64,000 nt of DNA from Hyphomicrobium_A sp963759735 (GTDB lineage Bacteria > Pseudomonadota > Alphaproteobacteria > Rhizobiales > Hyphomicrobiaceae): NCBI GenBank assembly GCA_963759735.1, contig CAVXAF010000007.1, forward strand, positions 434,001-498,000, read 5' to 3'. Positions 8,378 through 17,912 of this stretch are shown one piece after another; within the stretch, counting starts at the first letter, position 1, and each line of letters begins with the position of its first letter. Both the position numbers and the translations under genes were made by a program. Below the pieces are notes generated by a model. The model saw only the letters and a list, made by a program, of their open reading frames with translations, did no database searches and was not told where the DNA came from.

Positions 8378-9790
8378 ATGATTCGCATCACAACCTTCGC
8401 CGGCAGGCGGGTCGCCGTATTCGGCCTCGGTGCTTCCGGCATCGCCACCGCCAAGGCCCTCGTTGATGGCGGGGCAGATGTGGTGTGCAGCGACGACAAC
8501 GCTGCCGGCGTCAAGGCCGCTGCCGAAGCCGGCCTCAAGACCGCCGACCTGAAGGAAGCCAACTGGGCGGTGTTCTCAGCTCTCGTGCTCGCGCCGGGGG
8601 TGCCGCTCACCCACCCCGAGCCGCACTGGACGGCACACGCCGCCAAACTGGCCGGCGTCGAGGTCATTGGCGACCTCGAGCTGTTCGGGCGCGAGCGGCG
8701 CGCGCAGACTTTCGATGTGCCGCTCATCGCCATCACCGGCACCAACGGCAAGTCGACGACGACGGCGCTCACCGCGCACATCCTCAAGGAGGCGGGGCGC
8801 GATACCCAGGTGGGCGGCAACATCGGCACTGCGATGCTGTCGCTCGAACCCTTCGCACCGGGACGCCACTACGTCATCGAATGCTCGTCGTATCAGATCG
8901 ACCTCGCGCCCACCCTCGACCCCTCGGTCGGCGTGCTGCTCAACGTGACGCCCGACCATCTGGATCGCCACGGCACCATCGAAAACTACGCGGCCGTCAA
9001 GGCGCGCCTCGTCAAGGGCGCGGCGCAGGCGGTCATCGGCGTCGATGATGCCTACTGCCAGGCCATCGCCGCGCACGTCATCAAGGCTAAGGGCGCCGAG
9101 GCCGTGAAGCGCATTTCCGTCCGCGTAGGTACCGATTGCGAGATCGGTGTCGACGGCACACGCATCGTGCTGCGCGCCGGCGACCGCGTGACCGAGATCG
9201 CCGATCTCGCCGGCATCGGTTCGCTGCGCGGGGTACACAACGCGGAGAACGCTTGCGCTGCCACGGCGGCGCTGTTGTCGCTACCCGAGCCCTTGGCACC
9301 GTCCGAGATCGCCCGCTGCCTGAAGACCTTCCCCGGCCTTGCGCACCGCATGGAGGAACTCGGCCGCCAGGGGCGTACGCTGTTCGTCAACGACAGCAAG
9401 GCAACCAACGCCGACTCGACTGAAAAGGCGCTGCTGTCCTTCCCCGGCAACATCCACTGGATTCTCGGCGGCAAGCCGAAGGCGGGCGGCATCGCGGCGC
9501 TGAGCCAATATTTCGATCGTATCGCCAAGGCCTATCTGATCGGCGAGGCAACCGAGGAGTTCGCAGCGAGTCTCGATGGCCGCGTCGCCTTCGAACGCTG
9601 CGGCACCCTCGATGCGGCGACGTCCGCGGCCGCGCGCGATGCCGCTGCGAGCGCTGGCGAGCCCGTGGTGCTGCTGTCGCCCGCGTGCGCCTCCTTCGAT
9701 CAGTTCCGCAATTTCGAGGTGCGGGGCGAGGCGTTCCGCGCCCTCGTCGCCGCGCTGCCCGGCATCGACATGAAGCGAGGCGCCGCATGA
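8378..9790 (+). CDS. murD: UDP-MurNAc-L-alanine:D-glutamate ligase MurD
   Basis: A cytoplasmic Mur ligase of 470 residues that adds D-glutamate to UDP-MurNAc-L-Ala. The N-terminal Rossmann-like domain begins VAVFGLGASGIA (about residues 12-23). The ATP loop is GTNGKSTTT, followed by the substrate motif ECSSYQID, NVTPDHLDRHG and the C-terminal-domain NDSKATNADS. All are canonical for MurD and distinguish it from MurC/E/F. It sits 43 bases after mraY and 73 bases before ftsW; that second gap includes the ftsW Shine-Dalgarno AAAGGAG. Confidence 0.96.
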   Translation: MIRITTFAGRRVAVFGLGASGIATAKALVDGGADVVCSDDNAAGVKAAAEAGLKTADLKEANWAVFSALVLAPGVPLTHPEPHWTAHAAKLAGVEVIGDLELFGRERRAQTFDVPLIAITGTNGKSTTTALTAHILKEAGRDTQVGGNIGTAMLSLEPFAPGRHYVIECSSYQIDLAPTLDPSVGVLLNVTPDHLDRHGTIENYAAVKARLVKGAAQAVIGVDDAYCQAIAAHVIKAKGAEAVKRISVRVGTDCEIGVDGTRIVLRAGDRVTEIADLAGIGSLRGVHNAENACAATAALLSLPEPLAPSEIARCLKTFPGLAHRMEELGRQGRTLFVNDSKATNADSTEKALLSFPGNIHWILGGKPKAGGIAALSQYFDRIAKAYLIGEATEEFAASLDGRVAFERCGTLDAATSAAARDAAASAGEPVVLLSPACASFDQFRNFEVRGEAFRALVAALPGIDMKRGAA

Positions 9791-9863
9791 CGCCTCTGCG
9801 TCAGACGGCATCGGCGGCCGGCTCCCCCGATGGAAGTCGTCGGCGCCAAGTAAAGGAGCCTGC

Positions 9864-11054
9864 ATGAGGCTATCGCGCGCCGATCGCAGCCGCGTCGCCG
9901 ACTGGTGGTTCACCGTCGACCACGTGCTCGTCGGCGCCATCCTGGCGCTGGTCGGCGCCGGGCTCGTGCTGTCGCTGGCCGCAAGCCCCGCCGTGGCGCT
10001 GCGCAAGGGCCTGCCCACCTACTACTTCGTCGAGCGGCACCTGTTCTTCTCCGCCCTCGGCGTCATGGTCATGCTGACCGTATCGCTGTTTTCCCCGCGC
10101 GGCGTGCGGCGTCTGGCGCTCGGGTTGTTCGCGGTATCCATGCTCGGCATCATCGCCGTCTATTTCGTCGGCGGCGATATCCACGGCGCGCGCCGCTGGC
10201 TGTCGATCGCCGGACATTCGATCCAGCCTTCCGAGTTCGCCAAGCCGGGGTTCGTCGTCGTGTCCGCCTGGCTGTTCGCCGAGAGTCAGAAACGCGCAGA
10301 CATGCCAGCGCTGCCGATCGCTATTTTCGTCGCCGCGCTCTTCACCGGGCTACTCATCGCGCAGCCTGACGTCGGACAGACACTGCTCGTCACTGCCGTG
10401 TGGGGAACGCTCTACTTCCTCTCGGGACAGGCACTGCTCGGCGCCGGCATCATCGCCGTATGCGGCGTCATGGGCCTCGCGTTCGCCTACTCCTCGTTCG
10501 ACCATGTGCGCTTCCGCATCGACAAGTTTTTCTCGCCGACCCCGGGTGACTACTCGCAGCTCGACCGCGCCATCCGCTCGTTCTCCGAAGGCGGTTTTCT
10601 CGGCCGCGGTCCCGGCGAGGGCACCATCAAGACGGCGCTGCCCGACGCCCACACTGACTTCATCTTCGCCGTCGTAGCCGAGGAATACGGCGTCATCGCC
10701 TGTCTGGTGCTGCTCGGCCTGTTCGCCTTTATCGTCATGCGCGCGCTTCTGGCCGCGGCGCAGGAGAAGGATGCGGCAACGCGTCTGTCCATCCAGGGCC
10801 TGGCGCTGCTCTTCGGCCTGCAATCGCTGATCAACATGGGCGTCAACGTCGGCCTGCTGCCGGCCAAGGGCATCACGTTGCCGTTCGTTTCCTCCGGCGG
10901 CTCCTCTATGCTGGCGGTGTCGATTACGCTCGGCATGCTGCTGGCGCTGACGCGGCATCGCCCCAACGCGGCCAGGCTCAGGAAGCCGCCCTTGCTTACC
11001 GACGCTGCCAACATCGATCAGCGGCTGCAGCCGCTGGGACGGGTACAAAAGTGA
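9864..11054 (+). CDS. ftsW: Septal peptidoglycan glycosyltransferase FtsW (SEDS family)
   Basis: A polytopic inner-membrane protein of 396 residues that polymerises lipid II at the septum with FtsI. Multiple hydrophobic helices are clear. SEDS landmarks include GARRWLSI, the QPSEFAKP segment, the conserved QPDVGQT loop and the C-terminal GLLPAKGITLPFVSSGGSS stretch, which is diagnostic of FtsW/RodA. Placement in the dcw cluster between murD and murG identifies it as FtsW rather than RodA. ATG 9864 is preceded by AAAGGAG. Its stop overlaps the GTG start of murG by four bases. Confidence 0.96.
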   Translation: MRLSRADRSRVADWWFTVDHVLVGAILALVGAGLVLSLAASPAVALRKGLPTYYFVERHLFFSALGVMVMLTVSLFSPRGVRRLALGLFAVSMLGIIAVYFVGGDIHGARRWLSIAGHSIQPSEFAKPGFVVVSAWLFAESQKRADMPALPIAIFVAALFTGLLIAQPDVGQTLLVTAVWGTLYFLSGQALLGAGIIAVCGVMGLAFAYSSFDHVRFRIDKFFSPTPGDYSQLDRAIRSFSEGGFLGRGPGEGTIKTALPDAHTDFIFAVVAEEYGVIACLVLLGLFAFIVMRALLAAAQEKDAATRLSIQGLALLFGLQSLINMGVNVGLLPAKGITLPFVSSGGSSMLAVSITLGMLLALTRHRPNAARLRKPPLLTDAANIDQRLQPLGRVQK

Positions 11055-12157
11055 CTGAGCAAACATCTTCGGTTCTGCTGGCGGCAGGCGGCACCGGCGG
11101 ACATCTCTTTCCGGCCCAGGCGCTGGCCGAGGAGCTGGCGCGGCGCGGCATCGCTGTCGATCTCGCGACCGACATGCGCGGCGATCGCTACGGCACCGGC
11201 TTCCCGGCCCGCAGCGTGCATCGCCTGCCTTCGGCGACGCTGGGCTCGAAGTCGCCCATCGCCATGGCGCGCACCGGCTTGCTGCTGTCGCGCGGGCTTA
11301 TCGCCGCCTTCAAGCTGCTGGGGCAACTGCAGCCGAAAGTCGTCGTCGGCTTCGGCGGCTATCCGACCTTCGCGCCCATCAAGGCGGCGCAGTTGCGCGG
11401 CATCCCCTCGCTGCTGCACGAGCAGAACGCCGTTCTCGGGCGCGCCAACAAGATGCTCGCCAAGGGCGTCACCGGCATCGCGACTTCGTTCGCGGCGACC
11501 AAGTACTTGGCGCCTGATCTCGCCAGCAAGGCGCGTCTCACCGGCAACCCGGTGCGCTCATCGGTCATCGATGCGGCGCGGCGTCCCTATTACAAATCGC
11601 AGCCCAACGGGCGGCTGTCGCTGTTGGTCTTCGGCGGCAGCCAGGGCGCGCGCTTCTTTTCCGAAGCGGTACCGCCCGCGCTCGCCCTGCTGCCCATGGA
11701 TATCCGCCATCGCCTCGATGTGGTTCAGCAGGCGCGCGCCGAGGATGCCGAAGCGGTTGCCGCGGCGTACCGCGCCAGCGGCATCGCGGCCGAGGTGTCG
11801 CACTTTTTCTCCGATCTTCCAGAACGTATGGCCAAGTCGCACCTCGTCGTCGCCCGCTCCGGGGCCTCGACGGTGGCCGAATTGACCGTCATCGGACGGC
11901 CGTCGATCCTGGTTCCGCTGCCGCACGCGCTCGACAATGATCAGCTCCAGAACGCCGGAAGGCTTGCCGAATCGGGTGCGGCTTGGTGTATCGAACAGAA
12001 GGATTTGTCGTCGCAGCGCCTTGCGCAGGACATCGGTAAGCTGTTGGGTGACCCTGATGCGTTGGCTCGGTCGGCCGACGCCGCTAAAAAGCTCGGCAGG
12101 CCGGATGCAGTGGCGCGTCTGGCCGACCTGACCGAAGAGCTGATGCGATCTAGGTGA
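11051..12157 (+). CDS. murG: UDP-GlcNAc:lipid I N-acetylglucosaminyltransferase MurG
   Basis: A peripheral membrane glycosyltransferase (GT28, 368 residues) that converts lipid I to lipid II on the cytoplasmic face. The N-terminal glycine-rich loop AAGGTGGHLFPA lies at 11-22, and VVGFGGYPTFAPI and LHEQNAVLGRAN are lipid-acceptor-side motifs. The C-terminal half carries GGSQGA and the UDP-GlcNAc motif ARSGASTVAEL with PLPHALDNDQL. It starts with GTG at 11051, overlapping the ftsW stop (GTGA), which implies translational coupling. Confidence 0.96.
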   Translation: MTEQTSSVLLAAGGTGGHLFPAQALAEELARRGIAVDLATDMRGDRYGTGFPARSVHRLPSATLGSKSPIAMARTGLLLSRGLIAAFKLLGQLQPKVVVGFGGYPTFAPIKAAQLRGIPSLLHEQNAVLGRANKMLAKGVTGIATSFAATKYLAPDLASKARLTGNPVRSSVIDAARRPYYKSQPNGRLSLLVFGGSQGARFFSEAVPPALALLPMDIRHRLDVVQQARAEDAEAVAAAYRASGIAAEVSHFFSDLPERMAKSHLVVARSGASTVAELTVIGRPSILVPLPHALDNDQLQNAGRLAESGAAWCIEQKDLSSQRLAQDIGKLLGDPDALARSADAAKKLGRPDAVARLADLTEELMRSR

Positions 12158-12244
12158 TTGGGCGGCTGAAGGGGCAAAAGCAGCCGCCGCCATAAGCGGG
12201 CCACGAAGCTGGCATTGGTCGGCGAAGGGACGAGGGACCACACT

Positions 12245-13678
12245 ATGCAGATGCCCCGCGAGATCGGGACCTTCCACATCATTGGCATCGGCGGCATCGG
12301 CATGAGCGCCATCGCCGAAATTCTGCTCGCCAAGGGCTATTCGGTCCAGGGTAGCGACCAAAAGGATTCAGCCAACGTACGCCGCCTGCGCGCCAAGGGC
12401 GTGCGCGTGTTCATTGGCCATGACGCCATCAACCTTGTTGGCGCCCGGTCCATCGTCATCTCCAGCGCCGTCAAGGCGGGCAACCCCGAGCTGGAAGCTG
12501 CGCGCGCCAAGGGCCTGCCGGTTATCCGCCGCGCCGAGATCCTTGCCGAGTTGATGCGCCTCTATTCGACGGTGTCGGTCACCGGCACTCACGGCAAGAC
12601 GACCACCACCTCACTCATCGCCCACATCTTCGCTTCCGCCGGCGTCGACCCGACCGTCATCTCGGGCGGCATCATCCAGGACTGGGGCACCAACGCGCGC
12701 CTCGGCAAGGGCGAGTGGATGATCGTCGAGGCCGACGAGTCCGACGGCACGTTCGTGCGCCTGCCGACGCAGATCGGTATCGTCACCAACATCGATCCCG
12801 AGCACCTCGACCACTTCAAGACGGTCGAGAACATGCATCGCGAGTTCGAGACCTTCTTCCGCAACATTCCCTTCTACGGTCTCGCCGTCACCTGCATTGA
12901 CCATCCGGTGGTGCGCGACATGATCGAGCGCCTGGAACTTCGCCGCGACGGCCGCCGCCTGCTGACCTACGGGACCACGCGCGGCGCCGATCTCATGCTG
13001 CGCGGGCTGACGCAGGACCGCGGCGGCATCGTCATCGACGCCGAACTCGGGCCGCGCGTGCGTGGCGGCGAGCGGCACATCCGCGGCTGGGCCATCCCCA
13101 TTGCCGGACAGCACAACGCGCTCAACGCGCTGGCCGCCATTGCGACCGCGAGCGAGGCCGGCATTCCCGACAACGCCATCCGCGCCGCGCTCTCGACCTT
13201 CACCGGCGTCAAGCGCCGCTTCGAGCTCACCGGCACCTGGAACGGCGCCTCCATTTACGACGACTATGCGCACCATCCGGCCGAGATTTCCGCCGTGCTG
13301 GCGGCGGCGCGAGCCGGTTCGCGCGGCCGCGTCATCGCCGTGTTCGAGCCGCACCGCTACAGCCGCGTCACCGATCTCTACGGCGATTTCTGCGCCTGCT
13401 TCCGCGATGCCGACAGCGTCATCGTGGCGCCGCTCTATTCGGCCGGCGAGCAGCCGGTGCAGGGCATCAACCAGCACTACATGGCCGAGGGCATCCGCAC
13501 TGCGGGCCATCCTTCGGCGACGGCCATCGACACCGTGGGCGATCTGGCGCCGCTGCTGCGCCACCACATGCGCCCCGGCGACATGGTGATCTGCCTTGGC
13601 GCCGGCACCTCGACCGAGTGGGCACACGCGTTGCCGGGCTGGCTCGGCGCTGAAGAGCCGCGCCGCGCCAACGCCTGA
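12245..13678 (+). CDS. murC: UDP-N-acetylmuramate:L-alanine ligase MurC
   Basis: The first ATP-dependent ligase of the stem peptide, cytoplasmic. I start at ATG 12245, which follows a GAAGGGACGAGGGA purine stretch, giving 477 residues; the open frame extends back to TTG 12215. The N-terminal dinucleotide-like fold IIGIGGIGMSAIAEIL is a MurC hallmark, with GSDQKDS next. The ATP loop GTHGKTTTT is followed by EADESDGTF, NIDPEHLDHF and the C-terminal DDYAHHPAEI. It is separated from murG by 87 bases with no other gene, and murB follows directly. Confidence 0.96.
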   Translation: MQMPREIGTFHIIGIGGIGMSAIAEILLAKGYSVQGSDQKDSANVRRLRAKGVRVFIGHDAINLVGARSIVISSAVKAGNPELEAARAKGLPVIRRAEILAELMRLYSTVSVTGTHGKTTTTSLIAHIFASAGVDPTVISGGIIQDWGTNARLGKGEWMIVEADESDGTFVRLPTQIGIVTNIDPEHLDHFKTVENMHREFETFFRNIPFYGLAVTCIDHPVVRDMIERLELRRDGRRLLTYGTTRGADLMLRGLTQDRGGIVIDAELGPRVRGGERHIRGWAIPIAGQHNALNALAAIATASEAGIPDNAIRAALSTFTGVKRRFELTGTWNGASIYDDYAHHPAEISAVLAAARAGSRGRVIAVFEPHRYSRVTDLYGDFCACFRDADSVIVAPLYSAGEQPVQGINQHYMAEGIRTAGHPSATAIDTVGDLAPLLRHHMRPGDMVICLGAGTSTEWAHALPGWLGAEEPRRANA

Positions 13679-13708
13679 TTGGCCGCAGCCAACAACGCGG
13701 AGGCGACG

Positions 13709-14674
13709 TTGACGTTACCCGATCTCAGCGCTGACCTGGCGGCGCGGCTGCCTGAGCTGCGCGGCCGCCTTGCCGGCGGCACCAAGCTGGCCGACATCAC
13801 CTGGTTCCGCGTCGGCGGTCCGGCGCAGGCACTGTTCACGCCCGCCGACGAGGCCGACCTCGCCTACTTCCTCGCCGGCATTCCCGCCGATCTTCCGGTC
13901 ACCGTCGTCGGTCTCGGCTCCAATCTCCTGGTGCGCGATGGCGGCGTTCCCGGCGTCGTCATCCGCCTCGGCAAGGGCTTTTCGGCCATCGCGCCTGAGC
14001 CCGGCCATCGCATCCGCGCCGGCACCGCCGTTCCCGACGTGAAGGTGGCACGCGCCGCCGCCGACGCCGGTATCGCCGGCCTCGCCTTCTACCGCGGCAT
14101 ACCCGGGTCCATCGGCGGCGCTCTGCGCATGAACGCCGGCGCGCATGGGCGCGAGACAAAGGACGCGCTCATCGAGGCGCGCGCCGTCGATCGCGCCGGC
14201 AACATCCACGTACTGAGCCTTGCCGACATGGGCTTCACCTATCGGCACAGCGAGGTTCCCGCCGACTGGATTCTCACCGAGGCGCTCTATCAGGGCACCG
14301 CGGGCGATCCGGCCGCCATCCTGAAAGAGATGGAAGAGGTTGCAGACTATCGCGAGAAGAACCAGCCGATCCGCGAGCGCACCGGCGGCTCGACCTTCAA
14401 GAATCCGCCCGGCCACAGCGCCTGGAAGCTGATCGATGAGGCCGGCTGCCGCGGTTTGCGCATCGGCGGCGCCAAGGTCTCCGAGATGCACTGCAACTTC
14501 CTCATCAACGATGCCGGCGCCACCGCCGGCGATATCGAGCGGCTCGGCGAGACGGTGCGCGCGCGCGTCAAGGCGCGCACGGCCATTCAGCTGCAGTGGG
14601 AAATCATTAGATTGGGTCTGCCGCTACCCGGCTGCCCGACCGGGGAAGCGCTGGCGGAGGCGGAAGTCATATGA
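13709..14674 (+). CDS. murB: UDP-N-acetylenolpyruvoylglucosamine reductase MurB
   Basis: An FAD-dependent cytoplasmic enzyme that reduces UDP-GlcNAc-enolpyruvate to UDP-MurNAc. I choose TTG 13709, which has GGAGG (13699-13703) at five-base spacing, giving 321 residues; TTG 13679, immediately after the murC stop, is also open. FAD-domain features are TWFRVGGPAQAL, GLGSNLLVRDGG and PGSIGGALRMNAGA. The substrate part has the catalytic-serine motif GSTFKNPPG and KVSEMHCNFLIN. The pattern matches the type I/II MurB of alphaproteobacteria. It overlaps ddl by four bases. Confidence 0.93.
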   Translation: MTLPDLSADLAARLPELRGRLAGGTKLADITWFRVGGPAQALFTPADEADLAYFLAGIPADLPVTVVGLGSNLLVRDGGVPGVVIRLGKGFSAIAPEPGHRIRAGTAVPDVKVARAAADAGIAGLAFYRGIPGSIGGALRMNAGAHGRETKDALIEARAVDRAGNIHVLSLADMGFTYRHSEVPADWILTEALYQGTAGDPAAILKEMEEVADYREKNQPIRERTGGSTFKNPPGHSAWKLIDEAGCRGLRIGGAKVSEMHCNFLINDAGATAGDIERLGETVRARVKARTAIQLQWEIIRLGLPLPGCPTGEALAEAEVI

Positions 14675-15618
14675 TCGGTAAGGCGCCGGAGCGCACGCAT
14701 GGCCATGTCGCCGTGCTCATGGGCGGCTGGTCGGCCGAGCGCGAAGTTTCCCTGCGCTCGGGCGCGGCTTGCGCCAAGGCGCTTGAGGGCGAAGGCTATC
14801 GCGTCACGCAGATCGACGTCGATCGCGACCTCGCCGCCAAGCTGAAAGAGGTCGCTCCCGACGTCTGCTTCAATGCGCTGCACGGCCGCTTCGGCGAGGA
14901 CGGCTGCGTGCAGGGCCTGCTCGAGACGATGGGCATCCCCTACACGCACTCGGGCGTGCTGGCATCGGCCCTGGCCATGCACAAGGAGCGCGCCAAGGAC
15001 GTCATGGGCCCGGCCGGCGTGCCGGTGGCCGACGCCGAGGTGGTGACCCGCCGCGAGGCCATCAGCCGCCATGTGCTGACGCCACCCTACGTGGTCAAGC
15101 CGGTGGCCGAGGGCTCCAGCGTCGGCGTCGTCATCGTCGAGGTCGGCGCCAACGCGCCGCCCTCGAGCATCGGCGAAGGGGGAGAGCCGGACGACCTGCT
15201 GATGGTCGAGCGCTACATCCCCGGACGCGAGCTGACCTGCGCCGTCATCGGCGACTTCGTCACCGACGTCATCGAGATCAAGCCGCTGAAGGGGCTGGAA
15301 TTCTACGATTACGAGGCGAAATACGCGCCCGGCGGGTCGCAGCACGTGCTGCCGGCCGATCTTTCACCGGATGTTTACCAATTGGTCCGGAAATACACAT
15401 TGGCCGCTTGCCGCGCATTGGGATGCCGGGGCGCTGCACGGGCGGATTTTCGTTACGACGACACGACCGAGGGGACAGCCGAGCTGATCTGCCTTGAGGT
15501 CAATACGCAGCCGGGGATGACCGAGACTTCGCTCGTACCCGAGCTGGCGCAGTACGCGGGCTGGTCGTTTGGCGAGCTCGTGCGGTGGTTGGTCGAGGAC
15601 GCGAGTTGCAACAGGTAG
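14671..15618 (+). CDS. ddl: D-alanine:D-alanine ligase
   Basis: A cytoplasmic ATP-grasp enzyme of 315 residues that makes D-Ala-D-Ala for MurF. The N-terminal domain has VAVLMGGWSAEREVSLRSG (about 11-29), including the glutamate and serine that bind the first D-Ala. The ATP-grasp core has PYVVKPVAEGSSVGV, the central-domain ERYIPGRELTCAV and the C-terminal CLEVNTQPGMTETSLVP that binds Mg and substrate. It starts ATG 14671 inside the murB stop (ATGA). Its 3' end overlaps the start of ftsQ. The type is DdlB, judging from location and length. Confidence 0.95.
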   Translation: MIGKAPERTHGHVAVLMGGWSAEREVSLRSGAACAKALEGEGYRVTQIDVDRDLAAKLKEVAPDVCFNALHGRFGEDGCVQGLLETMGIPYTHSGVLASALAMHKERAKDVMGPAGVPVADAEVVTRREAISRHVLTPPYVVKPVAEGSSVGVVIVEVGANAPPSSIGEGGEPDDLLMVERYIPGRELTCAVIGDFVTDVIEIKPLKGLEFYDYEAKYAPGGSQHVLPADLSPDVYQLVRKYTLAACRALGCRGAARADFRYDDTTEGTAELICLEVNTQPGMTETSLVPELAQYAGWSFGELVRWLVEDASCNR

Positions 15619-16547
15619 GGGGCGTTTCCGAGATCCCGAAGCGGGTGCCGCAGGCACTATCGCTGGATCCTGACGCGACCTTGTTCTCCGCTCTCGACGC
15701 ATCCCCTTCCCCTTCCGATGAACCTGCCCATCAGCCGGGTCCCCTATTTCCCCGCCGCCGGCCGCCGCCGCGTCGCGCCGCCTTCGGTCGCCGAGTGGGG
15801 CTGGCGTTGTTCATGGGACTCTCGGGTGCGCTCGCCTTCTCGCTGCTCACCGACGGCGGTCGCCAGACACGCGTGGTCGCCAGTCTGCTGCCGGACATGC
15901 AGCAGGTGTTCTACTGGACCGGTCTGCGCATCGAGCAGGTGTCCGTCAGTGGCCAGCGCTTTACCCCCGACGCCGATGTCTTTGCCGCCGTCGACCTGCC
16001 GAGCACCGGCTCGCTGGTAACTTTCGACGCCGCCGCGGCGCGCGCCCGCATCGAGGCCCTGCCGTGGGTGGCAACCGTCGCCATCAGCCGCATCTACCCC
16101 GGCGCGCTCGACGTGCGCGTCATCGAGCGCCAGCCCGCAGCATTGTGGATCGACGACGGGCGTGAATTCCTCGTCGACGGTTCGGGCCGCGTGCTGTCGG
16201 GTCTCAAATCCGGCGCCAAAGTGGGTTTGCCGCGGCTATCGGGAGCCGGCGCCCCGCAGCAGGCGCAGGCGCTGCTGGAGCTGATCGTGCGTTTTCCGCG
16301 CGTCGCTGAACGCTTCGAGATGGCCGAGCGGGTCGGGGGGCGCCGCTGGACGCTGCACCTGAAGGACGGCGTCGTCGTGCACCTCGGCTCGGACCGCGAG
16401 GCGTTCGCCTTGGCCGCGCTGTCATCGCCCGATGGGCTCGGCAAGCTGCTCAACGCCCAGAACATCATCGTCGATCTGCGTGCGCCCGGGCGCATCACCG
16501 TCCGCCCGGCTCCGCCGACCGCATCGTTAAACCCCACCCAGAGTTAG
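15606..16547 (+). CDS. ftsQ: Cell division protein FtsQ
   Basis: A bitopic divisome protein linking FtsB/FtsL to the early ring. Three in-frame starts are possible: GTG 15585, TTG 15606 and GTG 15645. TTG 15606 has GAGGA six bases upstream and gives 313 residues. A long Pro/Arg-rich cytoplasmic tail precedes a single membrane helix (ALFMGLSGALAFSLL). A POTRA domain follows (LRIEQVSVSGQRFTPDADVF), then the FtsQ beta domain with LPWVATVAISRIYPGALDVRV and ERQPAALW. It overlaps the ddl stop and is followed by ftsA after 15 bases. Confidence 0.9.
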   Translation: MQQVGGVSEIPKRVPQALSLDPDATLFSALDASPSPSDEPAHQPGPLFPRRRPPPRRAAFGRRVGLALFMGLSGALAFSLLTDGGRQTRVVASLLPDMQQVFYWTGLRIEQVSVSGQRFTPDADVFAAVDLPSTGSLVTFDAAAARARIEALPWVATVAISRIYPGALDVRVIERQPAALWIDDGREFLVDGSGRVLSGLKSGAKVGLPRLSGAGAPQQAQALLELIVRFPRVAERFEMAERVGGRRWTLHLKDGVVVHLGSDREAFALAALSSPDGLGKLLNAQNIIVDLRAPGRITVRPAPPTASLNPTQS

Positions 16548-16562
16548 TCGAGGAAAGCCGCT

Positions 16563-17840
16563 ATGCTGAGCCGCGACAGGACAGAGGCCAGAAACACCGA
16601 AATCGTCGGTCTGCTCGATATCGGAACGAGCAAGGTCGCCTGCGTCATCGCCGCGCTCGATGCGCCCGAGCGCCCCGGAGAGCCGCGCCGCGTGCGCGTG
16701 CTGGGGCTCGGCCATCATCGTTCGCGCGGTCTCAAGGCCGGGGTCATCATCGACCTCGCCGAGGCCGAGACCACGGTGCGCGCCGCCATCGCCCAGGCCG
16801 AGCGCATGGCGCACCAGACGCTCGAGGAAGTGTTCGTCTCGGTATCGTGCGGACGTCTGCAATCCTCGAACTTCGCTGCCACCGTCGACGTGACCGGCGG
16901 CGTCATCCGCGCCGACGACATCGATCGGCTGATGACCGGGGGCCATGCCTTCGCCGAGCGCGAGGGGAGGACGCTGATACATCTCAACCGCATCGGCTAC
17001 CGCGTCGACGGCGTCGCCGGTGCGCACGATCCGCGCGGCCTGGCGGCTTCGCGCCTCGCCGCCGACCTGCATACCGTGGCCGCCGACGAGGCACCGGTGC
17101 GCAACATGATGCTGGTCGTCGAGCGCTGCTACCTCAACGTGCGCGCCTTGATCGCCACCCCCTACGCCAGCGCGCTGGCGGCCACGACCGAGGAGGAGCG
17201 CCACCTCGGCGTCACCTGCATCGACATCGGCGGGGGCACCGCGACCGTCGCTGCCTTTGCGGACGGGCACTTCATCCACGCTGCCACCGTGCCGGTCGGC
17301 GGGCACCACATCACCTTGGATATCGCCCAGGCCTTGCAGACACCACTTGCGGAGGCCGAGCGAATCAAGACGCTATACGGCACTATGGTCGTCGCTCAAT
17401 CCGACGAGTACGAGGCCTTTTCCTTTGCCCTCGCAGGCGAGGACGAAGGCGCGCGCGGGCAGGCGACGAAGGCGCAACTGGCCGGAATTATCCGCCCGCG
17501 TGTGGCGAGCATTCTGGGTCTGGTGCGCGAGAGATTGGACAAGGCCGGCATCCTGGCCTTCGCCGGTGAGCGTGTGGTTCTGACGGGCGGCGCCAGCGCC
17601 CTCGTCGGGTTCGGCGAGTTCGCCGCCAATACGCTCGGCCGTCCGGCACGCGTCGCCAGTCCGCAATCCTCGATGGGATTGCCGCAGGGTGTGTCCAGTC
17701 CGGCGTTTTCTACCGTCGCGGGGCTTCTGGCCGTCGCCGCGTCGGGAAGCGGAGAGGCTCCGGGAGTGCGGAGCCGCGAGGCGCTCGGCGGGGGGTACTT
17801 CGAGCGCGTCGGCGAGTGGCTGAAGACCGGTTTCGCGTAA
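16563..17840 (+). CDS. ftsA: Cell division protein FtsA
   Basis: An actin-like ATPase of 425 residues that tethers FtsZ filaments to the membrane and recruits later divisome proteins. The phosphate-1 motif LLDIGTSKVACVIAAL is near residues 18-33. The FtsA-specific 1C domain region includes VFVSVSCGRLQSSN. The phosphate-2 motif CIDIGGGTATVAAF and the adenosine motif VVLTGGASALVGF follow. The C-terminus ends in an amphipathic membrane-targeting helix (FERVGEWLKTGF). ATG 16563 is preceded by GAGGAAAG. ftsZ begins 72 bases downstream. Confidence 0.96.
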   Translation: MLSRDRTEARNTEIVGLLDIGTSKVACVIAALDAPERPGEPRRVRVLGLGHHRSRGLKAGVIIDLAEAETTVRAAIAQAERMAHQTLEEVFVSVSCGRLQSSNFAATVDVTGGVIRADDIDRLMTGGHAFAEREGRTLIHLNRIGYRVDGVAGAHDPRGLAASRLAADLHTVAADEAPVRNMMLVVERCYLNVRALIATPYASALAATTEEERHLGVTCIDIGGGTATVAAFADGHFIHAATVPVGGHHITLDIAQALQTPLAEAERIKTLYGTMVVAQSDEYEAFSFALAGEDEGARGQATKAQLAGIIRPRVASILGLVRERLDKAGILAFAGERVVLTGGASALVGFGEFAANTLGRPARVASPQSSMGLPQGVSSPAFSTVAGLLAVAASGSGEAPGVRSREALGGGYFERVGEWLKTGFA

Positions 17841-17912
17841 TTCGGTCGACGGCCGCAACTTGGTTAGGTGCCTACCGGCATCGACCGGCCACAGGGGAGC
17901 GCGCGGACCGCG